From assembly GCA_043747555.1 (NCBI GenBank), contig JAYTOY010000037.1:1-20399 (forward strand): DNA of 20,399 nt, in the 5' to 3' direction. Each line of letters begins with the position of its first letter. Position 1 is the stretch's first letter. Position numbers and translations under genes: made by a program. The notes beneath the pieces were generated by a model. The model made no database searches and had not been told where the DNA came from. It was given only the letters and a program-made list of their open reading frames with translations. The DNA is from JAYWDA01 sp043747555 (GTDB lineage: Bacteria > Bdellovibrionota > Bdellovibrionia > Bdellovibrionales > Bdellovibrionaceae). Positions 1-7,438 of the stretch are shown here, piece by piece.

Positions 1-13
1 AAAATCAAACCAG

Positions 14-43
14 AAGCTCAGCCGGTTGTCCGGGGCTTTTTTG
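14..43 (+). terminator. Possible Rho-independent terminator of an upstream plus-strand gene
   Basis: A bipartite hairpin is formed by AAGC plus CCGG (14-25) pairing with CCGG plus GCTT (30-38), with loop TTGT and an asymmetric bulge. It is followed directly by a run of six T (37-42). The geometry fits termination of a plus-strand transcript entering from left of the window. The bulge makes the stem imperfect, and the gene it would serve is not visible. Confidence 0.45.
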
Positions 44-121
44 TTAAAGGTCTAGGTACCTTGTCCACATTTTTCCCACTGTTTTTAGAAAGATCCCAGC
101 TCAACTTTGCGGGACGAAGGC

Positions 122-694
122 CTAAAATGGAATTTCAAGACCCACTTCATTGACAAAAAAATTCGCGATGACTTTGCCTCTGATCTCTAAGTCTTTATCT
201 TTATAAAACGAGTAAGAGTAATGCAGAAATGGCATTGGAATAACATCGATCCACTGGTTATTTATTTTCTTCACAAAGCGGGCGCTTAAGTGATCGCGCA
301 AAGTACAGCCGCCGTCAGGATTAAATTTTGGATCACATTCAAGAGGAGTTTGTCGAACATAAACACCCATGGAAATTGATAAATGAGACTCCCGACTTAA
401 TCTGTAATCTTTGCCGATTTGTAAAGTACCGGCCAAATTGTCATAGCAATCTTTTACAACGGCCGATAAAAATAGAAGTCCCGAGGCACTGATGCTTTCA
501 ATTCCAAAACCAGGTGTCATCACTGCATCTCCGTTAGACAAAATTTTTCTAGGCATGGCGCCCGCGGCATTATTAACGGGCTGAAAACCATGCAAAACAA
601 AAGAGGGAATAATTAAACTGTTGGCGTTTGTTTGGGCCCAGCTGGCCGAAGGAGTTGTTACTAACAGCAGCAGTACTTTTAGAAACCCATCCAT
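122..694 (-). CDS. Exported small beta-barrel-like protein with PagP-like motifs
   Basis: The 190-residue product starts with a signal peptide (hydrophobic stretch about residues 5-15, likely cleavage after ASWA at 20). The rest is rich in alternating polar/apolar strands and ends in a C-terminal Phe, as outer-membrane barrels do. The order of short motifs resembles lipid A palmitoyltransferase PagP: an early His (H35), a K-D-C triplet (81-83) where PagP has K-D-S, and a DVIPMPFL segment (150-157) where PagP has an IPLPVLLP segment. The mature length of about 170 residues is close to PagP's 161. If real, the catalytic Ser would be replaced by Cys83. This similarity is by eye only and could be chance; otherwise it is a hypothetical outer-membrane or periplasmic protein. 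The start lacks a clear Shine-Dalgarno sequence but is supported by the signal peptide. It lies 79 bases downstream of the next minus-strand gene. Confidence 0.6.
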   Translation of the reverse strand: MDGFLKVLLLLVTTPSASWAQTNANSLIIPSFVLHGFQPVNNAAGAMPRKILSNGDAVMTPGFGIESISASGLLFLSAVVKDCYDNLAGTLQIGKDYRLSRESHLSISMGVYVRQTPLECDPKFNPDGGCTLRDHLSARFVKKINNQWIDVIPMPFLHYSYSFYKDKDLEIRGKVIANFFVNEVGLEIPF

Positions 695-773
695 AATTAT
701 TGGACGGGTTTAAACGAACTTTAGGTTGGTTGAAAGCTTAGAACTAGACTTAGATCTAGAGGGTGGCCTAAGT

Positions 774-1292
774 TTAAAGATGACTGATTAAATACGAACC
801 ATAAAATTGATCTGACGAATCTTGAAGGCTTCCATCAACATAAAAATCTTGATGAACAAGGGCGCCCAGTTGCAAAAATCGACCACGCAAGTTTTTCATT
901 CGAGCAGGGGACAGTTCCAGTGTTTGAGTGTCTTCAAGATTTAAAGCAGTTAAGGAAATCAATTCGCCAACTTCTGTGGAAAGCATCAATTGCAAATGAC
1001 TGAATTTTATTTGGCCAAAATAATTTGAAGCTTCTGGGTTTGTCAGCGTCGACCAACTTTTATTTCCGCTCGCATCCATTAAACACTGGGCGAATTCAGT
1101 GCTGACGTTAACTTGTAATCCGCCATCAGATTTTTTTGATGTGGTGATTTTTGCATGAAATGCAATCGCGTTGGTTTCACCTTTAGCACCCTTGCAGTAT
1201 TGGATGGTGCCTTCGTTCAAATCAAGGTGTGTTCGGGCTTGACTGATTTGGCTGAATAATAAAAACGATAGAAAAATAAAAACTGTTTTCAT
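774..1292 (-). CDS. Hypothetical exported protein
   Basis: The product is 172 residues and I do not recognise its family. The reading frame stays open further upstream, but the ATG at 1292 is chosen because a GAGG ribosome-binding site lies 8-9 bases before it and the protein then begins with a good signal peptide (MKTVFIFLSFLLFSQISQA). The mature part has two Cys residues (in IQYCKG and EFAQCLMD), which could form a disulfide in the periplasm, and a soluble mixed composition without further membrane segments. It is divergent from the endonuclease gene, and the roughly 200 bases between them must hold both promoters. It may be co-transcribed with the downstream PagP-like gene. Confidence 0.7.
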   Translation of the reverse strand: MKTVFIFLSFLLFSQISQARTHLDLNEGTIQYCKGAKGETNAIAFHAKITTSKKSDGGLQVNVSTEFAQCLMDASGNKSWSTLTNPEASNYFGQIKFSHLQLMLSTEVGELISLTALNLEDTQTLELSPARMKNLRGRFLQLGALVHQDFYVDGSLQDSSDQFYGSYLISHL

Positions 1293-1461
1293 CTTAATTA
1301 CCTCGTTCCACGAAATATAGCATATCTTGCCAGTCCCCCTTAAAAATTTAACATGTCGCAATAGTTTAATGAAAAATAGTAATTTGGTGACAATAGATTG
1401 GTCAGTTTGAGATGTCATTGGCGAACACGTATAAGCTCTGGATATGGCAGGGCGTTTCTAC

Positions 1462-1479
1462 CGAACCCCAATAGGTTCG
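1462..1479 (+). promoter_or_regulatory. Perfect inverted repeat in the leader of the endonuclease gene
   Basis: CGAACC (1462-1467) and GGTTCG (1474-1479) form a 6-bp stem with a 6-base loop that ends a few bases before the GAGGTG ribosome-binding site of the endonuclease gene. It could be an operator or an mRNA hairpin affecting access to the ribosome-binding site. No poly-T follows, so it is not a terminator. Confidence 0.35.
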
Positions 1480-1494
1480 TCTACGAGGTGAAAG

Positions 1495-2394
1495 ATGTCT
1501 CAGTTCCTGCGAAGCTTTCGTTCTATCTTTATTATCAGTTCTATTTCGCTGTCGGCTTCCCTGTCGGCCGAAGCCAGGCTGCAAAAGACGCAACCCGGCC
1601 TGGGACAAGACACCGTTTCCTACTACGGGGCCGAGTTTTATCAACAGCTTCAAGCCGGGGCTTCAAGCGATCAAATCAAAGATATGCTAAAAAATATTCT
1701 TCGGTCTTATCATCAGCATGTCGATGGGAAATTTGATCAAATCGTCACCAGTTGTTCGGGCACAGGCTGCTATGTTCACACTCCCGTTGGCTATGATGCG
1801 GCCAGGGTGTATCTGATGGGCGAAATTCATTTGGTTCAATCAGGATCAAACTACGCTGTGAAAGAGGTCTATTGCCAAGAGCTTTACGGCCCCGAAAGAT
1901 TTAATAAAGTAAAGCCGGGGCCGCATTTAGTGCCTGACAATGAAGTCATTAATATCGAGCACACTTGGCCGCAAAGTCGCTTCACCCGAAAGTATCCTGA
2001 AGGCTTACAAAAATCAGATATGCACCATCTTTTTCCGACGGATTCGCAGATGAATTCAGTTCGGTCAAGTTTCCCTTTTGGGTTAGTTAATCACGACACA
2101 AAAGATTTAAAATGCAAAACAGTTCGAATTGGAAATCCCGCTGGCAGCTCAGCCATTGTTTTTGAACCACCTACGCAGCATCGGGGCAATGTGGCTCGAG
2201 CCCTATTTTATTTTGCTCTTCGCTATGACATGGTCATTGATCCGGTTCAAGAAGCTTTTTTAAGAGCTTGGAGCGAGCAAGATCCTGTCGATAAAGAAGA
2301 AGCTGACCGAAATGACCGAATTTATTCTTTGCAAGGCAATCGCAACCCTTTCATTGATCACCCCGCACTTGTCAGTACAATCTCTGATTTCTAG
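1495..2394 (+). CDS. endA: Secreted endonuclease I (EndA/NucM family)
   Basis: The 299-residue protein has a signal peptide (about residues 1-27) and the full endonuclease I core. The beta-beta-alpha-metal motif is present with E155-H156 in NIEHTWPQS. It is followed by SDMHHLFPTD (174-183), NSVRSSFPFG (187-196), RGNVARALFYFALRY and the C-terminal RNDRIYSLQGNRNPFIDHP block. The His acts as general base, and the Glu plus a downstream Asn bind Mg2+. Members cut DNA, and sometimes RNA, non-specifically after export to the periplasm or outside the cell. In a predator this would suit digestion of prey nucleic acid, but that role is inference. Four Cys residues (87, 92, 127, 207) could form disulfides. 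The start is set by GAGGTG about 5 bases before the ATG. Confidence 0.93.
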   Translation: MSQFLRSFRSIFIISSISLSASLSAEARLQKTQPGLGQDTVSYYGAEFYQQLQAGASSDQIKDMLKNILRSYHQHVDGKFDQIVTSCSGTGCYVHTPVGYDAARVYLMGEIHLVQSGSNYAVKEVYCQELYGPERFNKVKPGPHLVPDNEVINIEHTWPQSRFTRKYPEGLQKSDMHHLFPTDSQMNSVRSSFPFGLVNHDTKDLKCKTVRIGNPAGSSAIVFEPPTQHRGNVARALFYFALRYDMVIDPVQEAFLRAWSEQDPVDKEEADRNDRIYSLQGNRNPFIDHPALVSTISDF

Positions 2395-2437
2395 AAACCC
2401 TTTGATCCAGGTGAATTTTGCGGTTAGGTTTGTGTCC

Positions 2438-3295
2438 ATGAAAATCCTCAACCGCTCGCTTGTTATCGCTGCCGTGTTATTTCTTTTTATCGGCTGTCAG
2501 ACGTCCAAAAATAAATTGAATGACAGCTCGGGCGCGAAAGATCCTTTGAAAATCGAAATTTCATCACAAGAAAATAAATTGGCTGGGGGGCTTAAGTCTT
2601 TAAGCAGCCAAAGGGTCACTGCTCTTTTTGTTTATAATTTGCCGGACGGATACTTAATAAAAGCCAAAGCTCTTTTTAATCCACCGGACTACGCGGCTCA
2701 GGAAGTGACGAATTTACAAACTGACCGGCAAGGTTGGTTGGATGAAATGATTGTTACTTACTGTGATGATTGCAAAAATATTAAAGTACAAATCCCTTTT
2801 AAAGCCATGTCAGAAAATTTATTGCTGGCTTGGATTGATAAAGCCTCGCTGAACAAAGAACCAACTCCGAAAGAAATTGATGAGCTAAAACCTGTTTTTA
2901 AAGACACTGATATTTTCTGGATTATTTTAGGCTCTGAAAACTACGAACAAAGCCGGGGTGCGACGGGTGACGCTTTAATGATTTCTGCGATTGCAGAAAA
3001 TACGGTGACATTAAGAAGTTATGTTTTTGATCTGCAGAAAAAAGCTTTTCTAAATCGAACGGAATTAAATGCCACTGATAAAGATATTCTTATCTATGCA
3101 AAAGAGAAAAATGAAAATCAGACGAAAGCGGCCATTTTATTTGATAAAATGAAAGATAAATTTTGGCCTCTGCCGGTGGGGCAGTCTTATGACAGCCCAA
3201 AATACAATGATGTTTATCCTTATCCACCCGTTCCAGAAAGCAGTTATATTATTAAAAAAGCGCTTTCTGCTTTGGGTGAGAGTTTAAATCCATGA
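2438..3295 (+). CDS. Hypothetical lipoprotein
   Basis: The product is 285 residues when started at the ATG at 2438, which places a basic start and hydrophobic segment before a lipobox (LFIGC, Cys20). The frame is open further upstream into the endonuclease gene, but an earlier start would bury the signal peptide. The mature protein begins with a short Ser/Lys/Asn-rich linker. It then has a soluble domain with a CDDC pair in the segment VTYCDDCKN and a Tyr/Pro-rich stretch near the C-terminus (PKYNDVYPYPPVP). I do not recognise the family. Its stop overlaps the start of the next gene (ATGA), so the two are translationally coupled. Confidence 0.75.
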   Translation: MKILNRSLVIAAVLFLFIGCQTSKNKLNDSSGAKDPLKIEISSQENKLAGGLKSLSSQRVTALFVYNLPDGYLIKAKALFNPPDYAAQEVTNLQTDRQGWLDEMIVTYCDDCKNIKVQIPFKAMSENLLLAWIDKASLNKEPTPKEIDELKPVFKDTDIFWIILGSENYEQSRGATGDALMISAIAENTVTLRSYVFDLQKKAFLNRTELNATDKDILIYAKEKNENQTKAAILFDKMKDKFWPLPVGQSYDSPKYNDVYPYPPVPESSYIIKKALSALGESLNP

Positions 3296-3927
3296 TTTTA
3301 GAAAAATTGCTTCATGTGACTGAAGAAGAGCGCGACCTGGATTGGGAAGATAAGTTTTTTATGGCTTTTACGAGCTCTGAAATTCAAGTGCTCAGCGCAG
3401 AACCGCAAACAGGGCCCGATGGTTGGCCTTACTTACTAGCCGATACAAAAGGTGAAGAGCTTGAACCTGCTCAAAAAGTTTTGCAGTGGCTGGCGACGCG
3501 TGGAATTGGCTTAGCTTTGAATCCGACGAAATCTTATCCTGATTTTGTTTTTAATTATGGAATGATTTGGCACTTTCGTGAAACCGGACTTTTCTATCGC
3601 CGGCAAGATGATATTGCCAGTGGTGCTGTCGAGATGAAAGAAGGACAAAAGATTTTGTCTGGACCACCCAAGGAAAAATATTTGCCGGGCTATGTGCGAA
3701 AAGTATTAAAAGACTTTTTTTTAGATCAAGGTTTAATGGCGATTAAAATATTAATGATTTCACAAGATGGAAAGCATTACGACTTAGCTTTTTCTTTAGA
3801 GTCGCTTGGAAATCCACCGCAAAAAGAACACGAAGGTATCGCTGAAGCGATTTCATGGTTTCTGCCACCACACTATTCGATTTTACTGACGTCAGGAAAA
3901 GGCCTGCCGCCTTTTATGCCATTATAG
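3292..3927 (+). CDS. Unknown cytoplasmic protein coupled to the upstream lipoprotein
   Basis: The 211-residue product has no signal peptide or membrane segment and no motif I can name. It is acidic at the N-terminus (VTEEERDLDWEDK) and contains Trp/Tyr-rich segments such as NYGMIWHFRETGLFYRR, giving the look of a mixed alpha/beta domain. Its ATG shares four bases with the TGA of the preceding lipoprotein gene. The pair therefore probably works together, for example as an envelope sensor with a cytoplasmic partner, but nothing in the sequence proves this. It is convergent with the PilZ gene, with only 12 bases between the stops. Confidence 0.65.
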   Translation: MILEKLLHVTEEERDLDWEDKFFMAFTSSEIQVLSAEPQTGPDGWPYLLADTKGEELEPAQKVLQWLATRGIGLALNPTKSYPDFVFNYGMIWHFRETGLFYRRQDDIASGAVEMKEGQKILSGPPKEKYLPGYVRKVLKDFFLDQGLMAIKILMISQDGKHYDLAFSLESLGNPPQKEHEGIAEAISWFLPPHYSILLTSGKGLPPFMPL

Positions 3928-3939
3928 TTTGAAAAAAAA

Positions 3940-4332
3940 CTAATCCAGTTCGCCAGGTCTTGGCAGTAAATCCATTAAACATTCACGCCAGTATTCCGGA
4001 GAATCTTCGGAGTAATCAACCGCGATTAAGAAACCATTTTTTCCTAAAAACTGAGTTCGAACAATTTTTCCTGAAATTTCTAGATTCATATCTTCTAAAC
4101 GTAAAAAGACGATGTCGCCAATCAGGCAATCAATTGTTAAATTGGATCTTAAATGAGACGGCAAAAGATCTTGTCTTTTAACTTGCATCAGAAGTCCCGT
4201 GATCGAAGCTTCGATAATTTCGCAGTCTTTTGCGATTTTCGTAAAATCATCTAACGATGTCATGTGCGAGACATGAATTGGGTGGGTCTGCTTTCTTGGC
4301 GATATTCGCTTTGACTTATTTGGTGCTGCCAT
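3940..4332 (-). CDS. PilZ domain protein (putative c-di-GMP receptor)
   Basis: The single-domain protein of 130 residues has the two c-di-GMP-contacting signatures of PilZ: an RxxxR motif (RISPR, near residues 9-13) and, after a short strand, EASITG, matching the D/N-x-S-x-x-G motif with Glu at the first position. The rest (FLRLEDMNLEISGKIVRTQ and GFLIAVDYSE) fits the PilZ beta-barrel. Such proteins bind cyclic di-GMP and control motility, envelope or regulatory partners in the cytoplasm. The Glu replacing Asp/Asn could weaken ligand binding. The gene is apparently monocistronic: it is convergent with the plus-strand gene to its left and 65 bases downstream of the phosphopantetheinyl transferase gene, leaving room for its own promoter. 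Confidence 0.8.
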   Translation of the reverse strand: MAAPNKSKRISPRKQTHPIHVSHMTSLDDFTKIAKDCEIIEASITGLLMQVKRQDLLPSHLRSNLTIDCLIGDIVFLRLEDMNLEISGKIVRTQFLGKNGFLIAVDYSEDSPEYWRECLMDLLPRPGELD

Positions 4333-4397
4333 TGGGTTCTCTCTTCCTTCGTTGCCTTTGATAAGTAACTGATCGGAAGAACTCGACCAAAGTTAAG

Positions 4398-4916
4398 CTA
4401 AAAGTCTTTGCGAAAGATTAAAACGCAATAGGTAAGAGTTGAGGTCTGATAAGTCATTCCAAGTCCGCCCGAGGCGCCAAAATCATTCTCATTTTCAACC
4501 TTAAAAATGGCGCTGCGATCCTGATGATTTTTATCAAAAAAAATCTTAATTTGAGACATCACTTGCGGTTGTTGGAATGTTTTAAGGGCTTTAAAGGCGG
4601 CTTCTTTGGCGCACCAAAGGCTTGCAAAGTCAGGAGCTAATTCCAGCTCCTCAGAAGTTGAAATGCGCGCGACAATAGTTTTGGTCACTCTTGCGGTGAC
4701 TTCAATATCAAAACCCACCGGATACGCACTTAAGGCAAAGCCACCATCCGGTGATGCGTGGGAGACGGAGGAAAAGGCACCAGAATTTTTTTGTAAAGCT
4801 TGATCTAGAGCCGCGTAAATGAGGTCTTTGTGCTGTGGATTTGCAGATCCCCAACTATTTAAAGAAACAATTTTCAAACTTAAATCATTCAATGCTTTTT
4901 GGAAAATGTTTTCCAT
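4398..4916 (-). CDS. 4'-phosphopantetheinyl transferase superfamily protein
   Basis: The 172-residue product carries the ACPS/Sfp superfamily signatures: an SH pair (52-53), GFDIE (68-72), whose acidic residues bind Mg2+, and WCAKEAAFK (101-109), the W-x-x-KE-x-x-x-K motif. Such enzymes move the phosphopantetheine arm of CoA onto a Ser of acyl or peptidyl carrier proteins. The short length and single domain leave open whether it serves fatty-acid ACP (AcpS role) or a secondary pathway. No carrier protein, PKS or NRPS gene is visible in the window. It is the last gene of the dnaX-nadA operon: its ATG begins one base after the nadA stop codon. Confidence 0.85.
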   Translation of the reverse strand: MENIFQKALNDLSLKIVSLNSWGSANPQHKDLIYAALDQALQKNSGAFSSVSHASPDGGFALSAYPVGFDIEVTARVTKTIVARISTSEELELAPDFASLWCAKEAAFKALKTFQQPQVMSQIKIFFDKNHQDRSAIFKVENENDFGASGGLGMTYQTSTLTYCVLIFRKDF

Positions 4917-4917
4917 T

Positions 4918-5883
4918 TTAAAGTTGAAACCGCTCAGGCCACGTCACAACTTGGTTTTGCGAAATAGCCATCATACGATCCAAAGAAACTTGTGCGCGAA
5001 GACGCAAGTCTTCGCTTAAGATCACTTGGGGCACCAATGTCTGTAAAGCATTCTTAATTTTTTCTAAAGTATTTAATTTCATAAAAGGGCAGTCATTACA
5101 GGCACAAGATTTATCTTCGACAGGCGCTTGAATCAGTTCCACATCAGGGCGAAGTTTTTTCATTTGGTGAAAAATACCCGTCTCAGTCGCTACGATAAAT
5201 TTTTTGGCAGGATTTTTTTGAACTTCTTCTAACAGTCTTGAGGTCGAACCAATCACCTGGGCAAATTGCAAAACGGATTCTTCGCATTCAGGATGAGCAA
5301 TCACCACGGCATCGGGATGATCTTGAATTAGCTCATGCAAACGTTTCGCATTGAAAAGCACATGCACCTGGCAAGAGCCCGGCCATAAAATAAATTCCCG
5401 CTTCATTTTTTTAGATAAAAATCGCCCTAAGTGCTGATCGGGTCCAAAAAGCACTTGTCGGTCGCGGGGAATAGATTGAATTATTTTTTCAGCATTCGAC
5501 GAAGTGATAATCACATCTGAAATGGCTTTGACTTCAGCGCTGGAATTAATATAAGTCACAGCCACTCCGTCAGGATGATCGCGGCGCCATTGCAGGTATT
5601 TGTCATAGGGCGCGCCGTCCACCAAAGAACAACCGGCATTTAAATCGGGCACTAAAACGTTTTTGCTGGGATTTAAAATTTTCACGCTTTCAGCCATAAA
5701 AACGACGCCCGCCAATAAAATCACATCGGCTTGAACTTTTTGGCCCATTTGCGCTAAATAAAAACTGTCGCCAACATAATCGGCAATATCTTGGATATCG
5801 CCCGATTCATAAAAATGCGCCAAGATCACAGCGTTTTTTTCTTTTTTTAATTTTTGAATTACACTTGCGATATCATAAGACAT
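4918..5883 (-). CDS. nadA: Quinolinate synthase NadA
   Basis: The product condenses iminoaspartate with dihydroxyacetone phosphate to quinolinate, the step before NadC in de novo NAD synthesis. It is a cytoplasmic [4Fe-4S] enzyme. The 321 residues match the usual short bacterial form. The sequence shows AHFYESGDIQDIAD near the N-terminus, C85 in NAGCSL, C171 in WPGSCQVH, HPEC (197-200), ATETGIFHQM, and CACNDCPFM (C260, C262, C265). The spacing of C85, C171 and a Cys of the last cluster fits the three cluster ligands. No nadB or nadC is nearby; the gene sits inside the dnaX-recR-mglA operon, 12 bases after mglA, with GAGAG as ribosome-binding site. Confidence 0.95.
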   Translation of the reverse strand: MSYDIASVIQKLKKEKNAVILAHFYESGDIQDIADYVGDSFYLAQMGQKVQADVILLAGVVFMAESVKILNPSKNVLVPDLNAGCSLVDGAPYDKYLQWRRDHPDGVAVTYINSSAEVKAISDVIITSSNAEKIIQSIPRDRQVLFGPDQHLGRFLSKKMKREFILWPGSCQVHVLFNAKRLHELIQDHPDAVVIAHPECEESVLQFAQVIGSTSRLLEEVQKNPAKKFIVATETGIFHQMKKLRPDVELIQAPVEDKSCACNDCPFMKLNTLEKIKNALQTLVPQVILSEDLRLRAQVSLDRMMAISQNQVVTWPERFQL

Positions 5884-5895
5884 ACACGCTCTCTA

Positions 5896-6489
5896 TCACA
5901 GAGTCGAACCACCGCGAAGAACATTGATAATCGACTTTGAAAGGGTCTTAAAAGATTCAAAGACACCTTTGCCTTCAGCAGCACAGGCTTCAAACTCAGG
6001 AGCATTAAAAGGGTTCAAAGCACTTCGGAGTTCTGCCATGGACGCGACATTCGGCAGATCCCGTTTGTTATATTGAATCACCAATGGAATTTCGCGGATA
6101 TTATAACCTTGTTGTTCCAAATTGGTTTGCAAGTTTCTTAAAGACTCTAAATTTTCTTCCATACGCTCGACTTGTGAATCGGCGACAAAGATCACCCCGT
6201 CCAAGCCCTTAAGGATTAATTTTCTAGAGGCATCGTAAATCACCTGGCCAGGAACCGAGTAAACATGAAACTTTGTTTTAAAGCCGCGAATTTCGCCGAT
6301 GTCTAGGGGCAAGAAATCATAAAATAAAGTGCGCTCGATATCTGTTTCTAATGCGTTTAACTTACTTTTTTGATCCAGATTTGTTTGATTATAAACCCAC
6401 TGAATATTGGTCGTTTTTCCGCCCAACGAAGGCCCGTAATAGACGACCTTGCAGTGAATTTCTTTGGCATTTGAATTGATAAATGACAT
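5896..6489 (-). CDS. mglA: MglA-type Ras-like polarity GTPase
   Basis: The 197-residue product is close to Myxococcus MglA along its length. The P-loop is GPSLGGKTTN (19-28). A long conserved block follows (LFYDFLPLDIGEIRGFKTKFHVY), then VPGQ (79-82) with YDASRKLILKGLDG, and the base-recognition motif NKRDLP. MglA uses GTP-controlled localisation to set cell polarity and type IV pilus or gliding motility; in Bdellovibrio an MglA orthologue is linked to prey invasion. The residue matching the family's Thr78, in place of the usual Ras Asp, is Ser78 here. No mglB (GAP partner) gene is adjacent. The start overlaps the recR stop (TAATG), so expression is coupled to the recombination genes. Confidence 0.95.
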   Translation of the reverse strand: MSFINSNAKEIHCKVVYYGPSLGGKTTNIQWVYNQTNLDQKSKLNALETDIERTLFYDFLPLDIGEIRGFKTKFHVYSVPGQVIYDASRKLILKGLDGVIFVADSQVERMEENLESLRNLQTNLEQQGYNIREIPLVIQYNKRDLPNVASMAELRSALNPFNAPEFEACAAEGKGVFESFKTLSKSIINVLRGGSTL

Positions 6490-7115
6490 TACAGCTCCAC
6501 TCGGTTTTCTAAGGCGCGACCCATTGTTCTATCATCTACGAAATCAATGTCGCTGCCAATAGGAACGCCTTGGGCAATGCGGCTCAGTTTCAACTTTTTG
6601 CCATTTTCTGAAGTGCTTAGAAGTTTTGATAAGTACAAAACCGTCGTATCGCCTTCTAAATCCGAGCTTAAAGCCAAAATAATTTCCCGAAGGGCGGGCT
6701 TTTGGCCGCTGGCCGCTTGATCAATTCGGTTCATCAGCTCTTTTAATTTTATATTATCAGGTCCTATGCCGTCCAAGGGCGAGATCGCACCATGAAGAAC
6801 ATGATAACGACCGCGAAAGGCGCCGGAACCTTCAATTCGTAAAATATCTGAAGGCTCTTCGACGACACACAAAAGACCATCACTGCGATAAGCATCTGTG
6901 CAATAACGGCAAAAATCATGATCCGTGTAATTGTAGCACTGTTTGCACATATGAACTTCGGCACGCACTCTTTGAAGCGCGTTCACCATGCGATCAACAT
7001 AATCTTCCCTGGATCGCAAAATATAATAAGCCAGCCGTTCAGCTGATTTTGGACCGATGCCGGGAAGCCTGCAAAGCTCATGGACCAATTGTTCAAGGGC
7101 TGGAATATGAAGCAC
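6489..7115 (-). CDS. recR: Recombination protein RecR
   Basis: RecR works with RecO and RecF to load RecA on gapped DNA. The 208-residue protein has the expected order: helix-hairpin-helix (LPGIGPKSAERLAYYIL, 18-34), a four-Cys zinc finger (C57, C60, C69, C72), a Toprim domain from about residue 80 (LLCVVEEPSDILRIEGSGAFRG, later SSDLEGDTT) and a C-terminal ARGVP-like block (IAQGVPIGSDIDFVDDRT). The start codon is GTG at 7115; it shares one base with the ybaB stop codon (TAGTG). The dnaX-ybaB-recR order is widely conserved in bacteria. Confidence 0.96.
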   Translation of the reverse strand: MLHIPALEQLVHELCRLPGIGPKSAERLAYYILRSREDYVDRMVNALQRVRAEVHMCKQCYNYTDHDFCRYCTDAYRSDGLLCVVEEPSDILRIEGSGAFRGRYHVLHGAISPLDGIGPDNIKLKELMNRIDQAASGQKPALREIILALSSDLEGDTTVLYLSKLLSTSENGKKLKLSRIAQGVPIGSDIDFVDDRTMGRALENRVEL

Positions 7116-7438
7116 TAAAACATCCCCGGAACGCCCATACCGCCAGTGACTTTTTCCATTTCTTTAGCCGATGTTGTTTTGGCTAAGGTCATGGCATCGT
7201 TGGTAGCTGCTAAAACTAAGTCTTGAAGCATTTCAACGTCGCCTGATTTCATCACTTCGGGATCAATCGTTAAATTAACGATTTTATGATCGCCATTCAC
7301 TTTGACTTTAACGGCGCCGCCACCAGCTGTTCCATCAAATTCCATTTTGGCCAGATCATCTTGGGCTTTTTTCATTTTGATTTGCATTTGATTGGCTTGC
7401 TTCATCAGCTGGGCCATAGAACCAGGCATCCCCTTCAT
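7115..7438 (-). CDS. ybaB: YbaB/EbfC nucleoid-associated DNA-binding protein
   Basis: The 107-residue protein has the family layout: a Met/Gln/Lys-rich N-terminal helix (MAQLMKQANQMQIKMKKAQ), the core strand motif GGGAVKVKVNGDHKIVNLTIDPEV and a C-terminal helix (LQDLVLAATNDAM) with a Gly/Met tail. YbaB-family dimers bind DNA with tweezer-like helices and coat the nucleoid. Its place between dnaX and recR is the conserved one. Its ATG overlaps the dnaX stop by four bases, and AAGGAG precedes it by a few bases within dnaX. Confidence 0.95.
   Translation of the reverse strand: MKGMPGSMAQLMKQANQMQIKMKKAQDDLAKMEFDGTAGGGAVKVKVNGDHKIVNLTIDPEVMKSGDVEMLQDLVLAATNDAMTLAKTTSAKEMEKVTGGMGVPGMF

Noticed and set aside
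61..69. Isolated DnaA-like site TTGTCCACA
   Set aside because: A single copy with a mismatch at a key position is expected by chance.
1398..1736. Plus-strand open frame overlapping the endonuclease start
   Set aside because: It overlaps the well-supported endonuclease gene in another frame, has no ribosome-binding site and no family features.
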